Made by a program: the position numbers and the translations under genes
Shown here: piece after piece, positions 53,929 through 62,898 of the stretch
Numbering within the stretch: position 1 is the first letter of the stretch
Layout of the letters: each line of letters begins with the position of its first letter
Origin: Olivibacter domesticus
GTDB lineage: Bacteria; Bacteroidota; Bacteroidia; Sphingobacteriales; Sphingobacteriaceae
Assembly (NCBI RefSeq): GCF_900109575.1
Contig: NZ_FOAF01000001.1
Span: 2,141,662-2,205,661 of the forward strand
DNA: 64,000 nt
Direction of reading: 5' to 3'
Notes under the pieces: model-generated
What the model saw: the letters and a program-made list of their open reading frames with translations, nothing else
Databases searched by the model: none
Told to the model about the DNA's origin: nothing

Positions 53929-55050
53929 TTAGTTTTTGAAATCAACCACCTTGTAATAAGCTTTTTTCCGTTCCAGTTCGCGGTCAAATAGTAATGGGTA
54001 ATTTTTACGACCATATACGGGATAACGGTCCAGCCAAGAATAACGATCAGATAAGTTCCAAAAGGTTACATTGGTAATATATTGCCTATATTTTCTAAAA
54101 ATGGAGAAAATTCTTCCATATTGGTCTATTTGTCTTTGTTCAAGCACAGTTGTCAATGTATCTATTTCGTCAGCACGCTTCGTTCTTCTTTCTTTCTCCC
54201 AAGGATATACAGATATGTCCAGTTCGGTAAAATGTAATTGCAGACCAAGCGAAGCGTAACGTTCAATTGCTTGTTCTAGATCAGCAGTAGAAGGTTCGAA
54301 AATTGACCAATGTCCCTGTAAACCTACTCCATGAATAGGGATACCAGCATCCACCAGCTTCTTGAGCAAACGATATATACGTTCACGCTTTTCCGGTCGT
54401 TCACTGTTATAATCGTTATAAAACAAGAGCGCGTCAGGATCAGCCTCATGTGCATATACAAAAGCCTTCGCAAATATTTCTTCATCGGCTATATCCAACC
54501 ATTTAGAGAGGCGTAGAAACCGCTGTGGGCTGTCATCAATAGCCTCATTCAATACATCCCAAGCATAAACTTTCCCTTTATAACGCCCAACCACCGTAGT
54601 GATATGATCTTTCAGCCTTTTTAATAAGGTATCCTTTGTAACAGCTTTTCCCTGATTATCCAAAAAAAACCAATCAGGTACCTGCTCATGCCAAAGCAAG
54701 GTATGGCCTCGAACGCGCAATCTATTTTTTTGTGCAAAAGCAACTATGCTGTCAGCCAAAGCCCAGTTGTACACGTTCCTTTGTGGATGTATAACTTCCA
54801 TTTTCATCGCATTCTCCGGCGTAATACTATTAAATTCGTGAAGCAATAAATGTGCTTCCTTTCCATTAAGTGTGCGCGCATTAACGGCCACACCTATAGG
54901 AAAAAAATCCTTATAATAGTCTTTCAACCCCTGTGTTTTGTCTTGTGCGCATAGCGATTGAAAGCATAACAACACTAAGAACAGATATAAACAGTTAGTA
55001 CGCCTATGGAATGGCTTGATTGTGTTCACTTTTAATTTCTGATATGACAT
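53929..55050 (-). CDS. Endo-1,4-beta-xylanase, GH10
   Basis: This 373-residue secreted xylanase has a signal peptide ending SLCAQ and one GH10 barrel. HEFNSITPENAMKMEVIHPQ is the characteristic substrate-binding stretch, RGHTLLWHEQVPDWFF follows, then WDVLNEAIDD with the acid/base Glu and LHFTELDISVYPW with the nucleophile Glu. It cuts the xylan backbone and is the key evidence for the locus's substrate. It has its own promoter at 55094-55122. There is no carbohydrate-binding module and no lipobox, so it may be periplasmic or secreted. Confidence 0.94.
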   Translation of the reverse strand: MSYQKLKVNTIKPFHRRTNCLYLFLVLLCFQSLCAQDKTQGLKDYYKDFFPIGVAVNARTLNGKEAHLLLHEFNSITPENAMKMEVIHPQRNVYNWALADSIVAFAQKNRLRVRGHTLLWHEQVPDWFFLDNQGKAVTKDTLLKRLKDHITTVVGRYKGKVYAWDVLNEAIDDSPQRFLRLSKWLDIADEEIFAKAFVYAHEADPDALLFYNDYNSERPEKRERIYRLLKKLVDAGIPIHGVGLQGHWSIFEPSTADLEQAIERYASLGLQLHFTELDISVYPWEKERRTKRADEIDTLTTVLEQRQIDQYGRIFSIFRKYRQYITNVTFWNLSDRYSWLDRYPVYGRKNYPLLFDRELERKKAYYKVVDFKN

Positions 55051-55082
55051 GTGTTTCTATAATTCAGGTTTATGGATATAAT

Positions 55083-55122
55083 AAGTACTTGATCAAAAGT
55101 ACTTGTTAACCGAATGAGCAAA
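55083..55122 (-). promoter_or_regulatory. GH10 promoter overlapped by a duplicated AAGTACTT palindrome
   Basis: On the minus strand TTTG (55119-55122), a 17 bp spacer and a perfect TACTTTTG (55094-55101) form a full Bacteroidota promoter. The palindrome AAGTACTT with a following G occurs at 55083-55091 and 55097-55105, spaced 14 bp, so it overlaps the -7 element and start site, a likely regulator-binding arrangement. Confidence 0.75.
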
Positions 55123-55216
55123 CAGATGCTAATCAAGAAAAAAAAGATAAAAATGTTTAAATCGTCCTAATATTTTTAGGTTAACGATAAGCACATTATA
55201 CTAAAGCACAGATAGG

Positions 55217-58200
55217 TTAAGTCAACACCCCTTTGTTCTTTGCCACTGAGTGAATAAATTCTGAGGGTGTTAACTGATATTTAGCTTTAAATACTTTCGT
55301 GAAATAATTAGGATTGGCAAAACCTGTTTCATAAGCAACCTCGGCGACATTCATACCACTCTTCTCAAGCAAGTAGACAGCTCGTTCCAACTTCGCTACA
55401 CGAATAAATTCTACCGGTGTCATACCGGTAAATTCTAACAACCGATTATAAAGAGAAGCCCTGCTTATAAAAAGATGCGCACTTAAGTTTTCTACCGATA
55501 GTTGGTTATCCCTCATGTTTTCATGGATATAAGCGACAACTTTCTGCAAAAATTTTTCTCTTCCAGAGACTATTTCTTCTTCAGGAACGGTAATGCTTAT
55601 CTGCTTTGAATAAGTATCTTTAAATGCTTGGTTGAGCGATAGCAAATTAGCTATCTTGGTCTGCAGAACAGCAAAGTCAAAGGGCTTTGTCATGTAATCT
55701 GTAGCGCCTGATTCGAGGCCAAGCAACAGGCTGTTTTCTTCACTTGACGCTGTCAATAAAATAACAGGAATGTGCTTAGTTCGCTTGTCAGACTTCAGCT
55801 TCTGTACAAGCATCAAGCCGTTCATGATAGGCATTTGAATATCGCACACAATAATGTCCGGATGATGGAAAAGAGCCCTTTGCCACCCTTCTTTTCCGTC
55901 GCTAGCCTCCAATACCTGATAGAAAGATTTCAAGTTGTCCTTGATATAGAAGCGAAAATCATCATCGTCTTCTACAATGAGAACCGAAGCAGTAGAATTT
56001 AGGGCCTCTTTCTTTATTGGTGCATCCTTTTGGAGAGAAGGGACATTTATTCTCCGACCTATGGGGTCCGCTGCTTTTTCGAGCGCTTGCACAACACGTT
56101 TGAGTCTTACATCAAAAGAAAAAACACTACCCTTACCAAGCGCGCTGGCAACTCGCAACTCACCGCCGTGCATATTTACGAAGGTACGGGCGATAGATAA
56201 GCCGATACCTGTACCTTGATTCAGCACATCTACACCCGCATCATGCTGAAAGAAACTATCAAATACCCGCTGTTGGGCTTCTTTTGGAATACCGATACCA
56301 GAATCCTTCACGGCAATATGTAACGATATAAATTCATCCCCCACATTCGCCTCTATTTCTTCCAAACTTAAGGATACCGCCCCTCCTTCTGGTGTAAACT
56401 TGAAGGCATTGGAGAGCAAGTTAAATAATATCCGTTCAATTTTATCATGGTCGAACTGTACTACAGTCGAAGATAAAGAAGTATAAAATGCATACTCGAT
56501 CTTCTTTCTGCTTGCCAAATCGTTAAACGAATCACTAACTTCTTCTATAAAGGAAACGAAATCACTCGATGAGCACTGCAGCTTTAGCTCTTTTTCTTCC
56601 ATTTTTCTAAAATCGAGCAATTGATTCACCAAGTTTAACAATCGACGAGAATTCCGTTTAATCAAATTTAGCTGGCTTGATTGCCCAGGCTCCCGTATCT
56701 GTCCTATAAGATGATCTACAGGCCCCATAATCAGTGATATTGGTGTACGGAATTCGTGACTCAGATTGGTAAGGAATTTGATTTTCATCCGATCCAATTG
56801 ATGTAAATGCTCGGCCTCCTTACGCTCCTGCTCTAAAAGTTGCTTAGCTTGTAATCGCTCCTGCTCTAGCGCAAATTTTGCTTCCAGCTTTTTAATACCC
56901 TGATGGCGCAGATATAATAAAACACCTCCTATTACCACTATGTACGCGATATAGGCATAGATAGTACGCCAAAAAGGTGGTGCGACCACAATCCGTATAG
57001 ATCTACCTTCTTTATTCCAAACGCCATCGTTATTACTTGCCTGTACATGGAACGTATAGGCGCCCGGATCCAAATTTGTATAGTAAGCACTATGTTCTCT
57101 ACCTGCAGCAATCCAATTTTTGTCAAATCCTTCCAATTTGTATCGATATCGATTTTCTTCCGCTACTGTAAAATTCAAAGCTTCAAAAGAGACTGAAAAG
57201 TTTTGTTTATATCTTAATCGAATCTCATCAGCCATCAATAAGGAAATACTGATAGGCCCTTCTTTTGAGGGTAAAATTCGCTGGTTATCGATTTTTAAGT
57301 CCGTTAAAATAACCGGCGGTACATTTTTATTTATCTTTAATTGGGTAGGGTTAAAATGGTTGAATCCCTTTTGTCCACCAAAAAAAATCTCTCCATCCCC
57401 GAGACACAAACCAGATCCTAGCACGAAAGCCCCTACCTGCAAACCGGCATGATGGGAATAATTTTTAAAACTGTTTTCGTTAACGTCATACGAACTTAAT
57501 CCCTTATTAGTACTAAACCATAACTTACCGGAATTATCCTCAAGAATTTTCTGAACCACACCATTGATCAAACCATCATTTTCCGATAAGGTGATAAATT
57601 TCCTGCTCCCTCTCTTTAGATATCCCACGCCATTGCCTGCTGTGCCGACCCAAATATTTCCTTCTCGATCCTCCTTAATGGTTAACACGTAGTTACTTGG
57701 TAAAGCACTATTGGCTTTATTGTAAAATGAAAATTTTTTACTTTCCGGATGAAAGATGGAGATACCGGACCCAAAGGTACCGATCAAAATGCGACCGTCT
57801 CGATCCTCTTCAATGGAACGAATGTAGTTACTGGCAGGCTGATCAGGATCGTCTTCGCGTATGGCGGTGTGGACGAATTTCTCAATATGCCCACTGTCGG
57901 CGTGCAAAAGATTAACCCCTCCGCCATTTGTCCCAATCCAAAGATTACCCTTTCTATCTTCCTTTAAACAAAAAATATCTGCGTGGTTTAAATTATCCTC
58001 ATCTTTGCCCTTGACATATTGCTTACTGCGTTTAGTGACTGGGTCATACGAAAACAGGCCGTCCATATAGGTACCTAACCACAAACGATTCTTATGTCCC
58101 ATTTCCATTGCTAAGATGCTCAAATCGTGTGCACAATCACGTTTTAACCTTGGTATCTCAATATGTTGCAGCAAATTCGAGGAACGGTCGTATAGATGCA

Positions 58201-59374
58201 GGCCACCACCATCGGTACCGACAAATACGTCTTGACCATATGCTGCAAAAGCCGTTACGATAGACGAACGTAATCCATAGGGATCGAAGATATTGCATTC
58301 CTTTAAATTAAATTGACTAAGGTTCTTATCGTATTTATTGAGCCCCCCCTGATAAGTACCTATCCAATAAATTCCTGCTTTATCGATAAAAATAGAACGG
58401 ATTGACCGGCTGCTTAAGCTCTGCATACTCCTTTTATCCGGTCTAAAACTTTGGACGCTAAAAGACAATACATCCAATACATCTAGACCTTCGTCGGTGC
58501 CTACCCAAAGGCCATTTACGCCGTCGGGAGCCAAGGCATAAACTTTGTCGCTACTGATTTTTAATGGTGCTGTGGTAGAATGATAGTTTCTGAATTTCCA
58601 TTTCCCCTTCTCCAGCCGACTGAGGCCACCCATTGTTCCCACCCAAAGATTTCCCATGCCATCCTCAACAATGGAGGTTACATAATCATCTGCCAGACTC
58701 TGCTTATCAAAATCGCTATGTTTAAATGTGCTCAATAATTCGAGCTTATGATTATAAACATATAGACCACTATCCGTACCGATCCACATTTGCTGCTTTT
58801 TATCTTTAAAAACTACTAATGCATTCTTTCCAGAAAAAGTATGCATCAATTTTGCATAGCCTTCATTATCGACTAATTTTTTCGTTTGCGGGTCAAAAAT
58901 ATATAAGGCTCCATAGGAAGCAACCCAAATATTCCCTCGACTATCATCCCCAATACTCGTAATAGCGGTGCTAAATTTTTTTCGAAGAGATTCGCCCCTA
59001 TAATTCATGATAGCATCTTTACCGCGGTCATAAAAACTTAAAGCGCCACCGTTCGTTCCAATCCAAAGACATCCGTCTGCACCTTCATATAAAGTAGTAA
59101 TGTGATTTGCGCGGAGGCTTCCCTCTTGCTGCGGGTTATGTCGATATACCTTAAAATTTGTTCCGTCAAAACGATTGAGACCATCTTCAGTAGCCAACCA
59201 TAAAAAACCAAAGCTATCCTTCCAAATACCATATATAGTATTAGAAGAAAGGCCATCTTTTGCGGAATAGCTTTTAAACCCGGTAGGTAGTTCATATCCA
59301 TCGGCAGCACCCAAAAAACAATATAGACAAAGAATGACTAATATGGCATAACGAAAAGTATGGCTTCGCATCAT
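55217..59374 (-). CDS. Hybrid two-component system regulator (HTCS) of the xylan locus
   Basis: The 1385-residue protein joins sensor and regulator. After a signal peptide, about 14 two-component propeller repeats follow (GIWKDSFGFLWLATEDGLNR and relatives), then a Y_Y_Y domain near 730-790 and a membrane segment near 808-825. A histidine kinase comes next (phospho-His in LSHEFRTPISL; ATP-binding NLLSNAFKFTPEGG and GTGIGLSIA). A receiver with Asp in VCDIQMPIMNG and an AraC helix-turn-helix (VAYETGFANPNYFTKVFKAK) close it. All catalytic residues appear present. It should sense periplasmic xylo-oligosaccharides and activate the susC and GH10 promoters. Confidence 0.95.
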   Translation of the reverse strand: MMRSHTFRYAILVILCLYCFLGAADGYELPTGFKSYSAKDGLSSNTIYGIWKDSFGFLWLATEDGLNRFDGTNFKVYRHNPQQEGSLRANHITTLYEGADGCLWIGTNGGALSFYDRGKDAIMNYRGESLRKKFSTAITSIGDDSRGNIWVASYGALYIFDPQTKKLVDNEGYAKLMHTFSGKNALVVFKDKKQQMWIGTDSGLYVYNHKLELLSTFKHSDFDKQSLADDYVTSIVEDGMGNLWVGTMGGLSRLEKGKWKFRNYHSTTAPLKISSDKVYALAPDGVNGLWVGTDEGLDVLDVLSFSVQSFRPDKRSMQSLSSRSIRSIFIDKAGIYWIGTYQGGLNKYDKNLSQFNLKECNIFDPYGLRSSIVTAFAAYGQDVFVGTDGGGLHLYDRSSNLLQHIEIPRLKRDCAHDLSILAMEMGHKNRLWLGTYMDGLFSYDPVTKRSKQYVKGKDEDNLNHADIFCLKEDRKGNLWIGTNGGGVNLLHADSGHIEKFVHTAIREDDPDQPASNYIRSIEEDRDGRILIGTFGSGISIFHPESKKFSFYNKANSALPSNYVLTIKEDREGNIWVGTAGNGVGYLKRGSRKFITLSENDGLINGVVQKILEDNSGKLWFSTNKGLSSYDVNENSFKNYSHHAGLQVGAFVLGSGLCLGDGEIFFGGQKGFNHFNPTQLKINKNVPPVILTDLKIDNQRILPSKEGPISISLLMADEIRLRYKQNFSVSFEALNFTVAEENRYRYKLEGFDKNWIAAGREHSAYYTNLDPGAYTFHVQASNNDGVWNKEGRSIRIVVAPPFWRTIYAYIAYIVVIGGVLLYLRHQGIKKLEAKFALEQERLQAKQLLEQERKEAEHLHQLDRMKIKFLTNLSHEFRTPISLIMGPVDHLIGQIREPGQSSQLNLIKRNSRRLLNLVNQLLDFRKMEEKELKLQCSSSDFVSFIEEVSDSFNDLASRKKIEYAFYTSLSSTVVQFDHDKIERILFNLLSNAFKFTPEGGAVSLSLEEIEANVGDEFISLHIAVKDSGIGIPKEAQQRVFDSFFQHDAGVDVLNQGTGIGLSIARTFVNMHGGELRVASALGKGSVFSFDVRLKRVVQALEKAADPIGRRINVPSLQKDAPIKKEALNSTASVLIVEDDDDFRFYIKDNLKSFYQVLEASDGKEGWQRALFHHPDIIVCDIQMPIMNGLMLVQKLKSDKRTKHIPVILLTASSEENSLLLGLESGATDYMTKPFDFAVLQTKIANLLSLNQAFKDTYSKQISITVPEEEIVSGREKFLQKVVAYIHENMRDNQLSVENLSAHLFISRASLYNRLLEFTGMTPVEFIRVAKLERAVYLLEKSGMNVAEVAYETGFANPNYFTKVFKAKYQLTPSEFIHSVAKNKGVLT

Positions 59375-59510
59375 AATAAGCTCCTTTCAGAAAAAGAATC
59401 AATTAGTTAGTTGATGCTAAAATAGGAAATTAGAATTGGATTTCCGCATAAAAACATGCGATAAACGTTTTAGCGACACTAAAAATAAGTATTTAATTAT
59501 TAACATGTTA

Positions 59511-59565
59511 CAAAAATAGCCAACGTTGGCAATTATAGTGCTCATTTACAAGAAATAAGCACTAT
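59511..59565. promoter_or_regulatory. HTCS promoter element flanked by two dyads
   Basis: The minus strand has a perfect TATTTTTG at 59511-59518. Directly next to it GCCAACGTTGGC (59519-59530) is a perfect 12 bp palindrome. Then ATAGTGCTCATTT (59535-59547) pairs with AAATAAGCACTAT (59553-59565) over 13 bp with one mismatch. The dyads occupy the place where -33 and activator sites would be. Confidence 0.55.
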
Positions 59566-59595
59566 ATTTATTGATATGACCATCGGCATTTTCCC

Positions 59596-60010
59596 CTAAA
59601 ACTACATCCCACTTGGAAGCACCCAAGTGGGGTAAGGTGCTTGGCTTGTCTATTCCGTTGCAACCCGTGGTCAGATGTCCATCCGTGAATCGGAGTCACC
59701 CTCTTGCGCAATGGCCATGCCCTTCGTTCGTCGATTCACTGATTTTCGGATGCTTCGCTTGGTAACTGGGCAGGCCATCTTTGACTGCCGGTTGCTGCCT
59801 CCATAGACTAGGCCATTGACATCCTTTGGAACGGTTTTGCAAAGGGGCTATAGCGCAAGACACAACGGCCTTCCAGAATGAGCGTAAAGAAAATTCGGTT
59901 AGCAGGGCAGGCCAAAGTGTTATGCGAAAAAGCGAAGGGAAGGAATTGTGAATGGGGCGGCTCCGCAGAACAGAGGGATGGAAACCGAATTTTTAGTGAG
60001 AACTGGATCG
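59596..60010. other. GC-rich, hairpin-dense intergenic segment of unknown nature
   Basis: In the 790 bp gap between the HTCS and CE1-type genes, this stretch is clearly richer in G+C than its surroundings and full of paired segments. Examples are CCACTTGG with CCAAGTGG, GTGAATCG with CGATTCAC enclosed by CATCCG with CGGATG, AATGGCC with GGCCATT, and CCTTTG with CAAAGG. A plus-strand ORF of 81 residues starts at 59878 and a minus-strand frame is open without a good start; neither resembles a known protein. It could be a structured RNA or a remnant of transferred DNA. Confidence 0.4.
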
Positions 60011-60079
60011 CCTTGATTTATTCACTCTTGTTTATTTTTAAAGGTGTTCATGAGCTCATCACTGCGTTCTTCGGTTTGC

Positions 60080-60103
60080 TCAACTTTTATCAAGAAAAGT
60101 TGA
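60080..60103. terminator. Weak hairpin downstream of the CE1-type gene
   Basis: TCAACTTTT (60080-60088) and AAAAGTTGA (60095-60103) pair perfectly over 9 bp, about 60 bp after the esterase stop. There is no T-run on either side, so terminator function is doubtful. Confidence 0.35.
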
Positions 60104-60164
60104 TTAAGAAAAAGGTTCGATAATCATTTTTATTAAAACGTAACAACTTTCTGCGAAACACGAT

Positions 60165-61019
<855 letters not shown>

Positions 61020-61064
61020 TTATTTTTTTACTCGCTTTTATAAGCATCATGCTGCCTTCGGTGT

Positions 61065-62831
61065 TTAATCACTTTTAGGGCTTATATCATTCGCCTTGGT
61101 AGCATATAGTCCAATAAGTGCACCTGTAAAGCCACCGGCTACATCTGTTGACAGGATATCTCCCGAAACAGTCCCACCCAAGTTTTTAAAATTCTTCCCG
61201 TCAAAAGCATAGTTGAATTGGTAACGATCCCCTTCGGCCGAAACCTGCAATTCAATGGCTTTGCCTTCCTCAATTGGTTCACTCGCGATAAGTTCAGATT
61301 GACCATTCTGCGTGCGTTGTAAAACAAGGTAATGCTGTTGCTCTTTTTTGGTAATACCGAAGACATAATGAAACGTCTCCTTTTGTAAGCAAACAATCCC
61401 TGCAAGTTCTTTTTCGGATGTCGGTTGATAGGACATACGGACTGTTGCAGAAAATTTTTTATGTTGTTGTCTATAAAACAGGGTCGAGGTGGGCTTCACT
61501 TCGTTCATGTTAACTTCGAAAGGTTTTATTCGTAGTCCTTCTCGACCGATTTGGATGAAGTTTTCTCGAGGGCCTCTTACACCGATCCATCGCAAATCCA
61601 AGGTCTTTCCCTTAAAATCATCATTAAACACAAAGTTTCCATTGGGCAGAAAGCCATTTTTTCCGGTCTTGTTTATCACACCTGATGGCATTTTCAATTT
61701 CACGGGCATTGGCTCGAGCCCCCCCTCAAACACGGGGAACTCACCGGACCAATCAACCGGCAATATAAAAGTCTCACGGCCCGTATTCACTCGGTTTGCC
61801 TCATTAGGTCTAACACCTAAAAAAACACCGTAATATTTCCCATCGGGACCTTCCACCAAATCGGCATGGCCTGCCCAATCCACCTTATTTTCTCTATCCT
61901 TTGGCAAATGCCGTTGACTCAGAATCGGATTTTCGGACGCTGGTTTGAAAGGTCCCTTAGGGTTTTCGCTAACAAAAACAACTTCACTGTGTTGATCGCC
62001 CGTACCACCTTCTGCACACATCAAATAATACCGCCCATTTCTTTTATAGAGATGCGGGCCTTCTATCCAGATAGGCTTCTTACTGATATCTACACCTCCG
62101 TCAACAATCACCTTATCCGAACCCGGCACGATCTGATCACGCTCCAAATCGTAATCCCATATTTTAATAACCCGATGACCATTATATTGTTCCTTATCCT
62201 TCTCGGGCGCATCGTTATGCACAACATAAGCTTTTCCGTTGTCGTCAAAAAAAAGTGCCGGATCAATACCATCAAAGTTGAGTTTAATAGGATCGCTCCA
62301 CCCTTTCAGAGGATCTTTCGTTTTTACCACCATGTTTCCTATCCCTCCCGCAAACTGAGTTGTGATCATATAAAAGGTCTCGTTATGAGGATTGTAGCTA
62401 ATATCCGGTGCATATATTCCCTCGCTCATACCGGCATCTGCCACCTTCAATTGTGAAGGTCGGTCAAGCACATGACCGATTTGTTTCCAGTTTACCAAAT
62501 CATTGGAATGAAAAATCGGAACCCCCGGAAAGAACGCGAAAGACGAGTTTACCAAGTAATAATCATTGCCGCGGCGGGTAATGCTTGGATCGGGATAACA
62601 ACCCTGCAATATCGGTGTATAGAACTCATTAGTGTTCAATGGATTTTTTTTATAGACCTCATCCTTTCCCTCATATTTAAAATAGGTAAAAAGCGGTGTG
62701 GAATTCAATCGATTCTCTGCATTATTGTTTATCTGCGCTCGCGAAGGCCACGGAAAAAACGCAAAAAATACAAGTAAAAAAACAGGACCGATCGGAAAGC
62801 ACAATGACTTACTTTTAGTTTTCTTCATCAT
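61065..62831 (-). CDS. Glycoside hydrolase family 43 enzyme with C-terminal beta-sandwich
   Basis: The protein of about 588 residues has a signal peptide ending PWPSRAQ. The start is the tandem ATG at 62831/62828; the open frame extends to 62921. The five-bladed GH43 propeller has LQGCYPDPSITRRGNDYYLV with the base Asp, GIDPALFFDDNGKAYVVHND with the second Asp, and KPIWIEGPHLYKRNGRYYL with the acid Glu. The last 190 residues form the beta-sandwich found in xylosidase-type GH43 enzymes (NFIQIGREGLRIKP). Beta-xylosidase or arabinofuranosidase activity is expected. Confidence 0.9.
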   Translation of the reverse strand: MMKKTKSKSLCFPIGPVFLLVFFAFFPWPSRAQINNNAENRLNSTPLFTYFKYEGKDEVYKKNPLNTNEFYTPILQGCYPDPSITRRGNDYYLVNSSFAFFPGVPIFHSNDLVNWKQIGHVLDRPSQLKVADAGMSEGIYAPDISYNPHNETFYMITTQFAGGIGNMVVKTKDPLKGWSDPIKLNFDGIDPALFFDDNGKAYVVHNDAPEKDKEQYNGHRVIKIWDYDLERDQIVPGSDKVIVDGGVDISKKPIWIEGPHLYKRNGRYYLMCAEGGTGDQHSEVVFVSENPKGPFKPASENPILSQRHLPKDRENKVDWAGHADLVEGPDGKYYGVFLGVRPNEANRVNTGRETFILPVDWSGEFPVFEGGLEPMPVKLKMPSGVINKTGKNGFLPNGNFVFNDDFKGKTLDLRWIGVRGPRENFIQIGREGLRIKPFEVNMNEVKPTSTLFYRQQHKKFSATVRMSYQPTSEKELAGIVCLQKETFHYVFGITKKEQQHYLVLQRTQNGQSELIASEPIEEGKAIELQVSAEGDRYQFNYAFDGKNFKNLGGTVSGDILSTDVAGGFTGALIGLYATKANDISPKSD

Positions 62832-62898
62832 ATAAATTCTATTATTGTTTTTTGTCTTCTGTCTGTATGATCGTATTCTCATCTTCAGGTTGCAAGCT

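Noticed and set aside
59878-60123. Plus-strand ORF of 81 residues in the gap upstream of the esterase
   Set aside because: It begins in the GC-rich structured segment and ends in AT-rich sequence, with no promoter, no family resemblance and an abrupt change of composition inside it. I treat it as chance.
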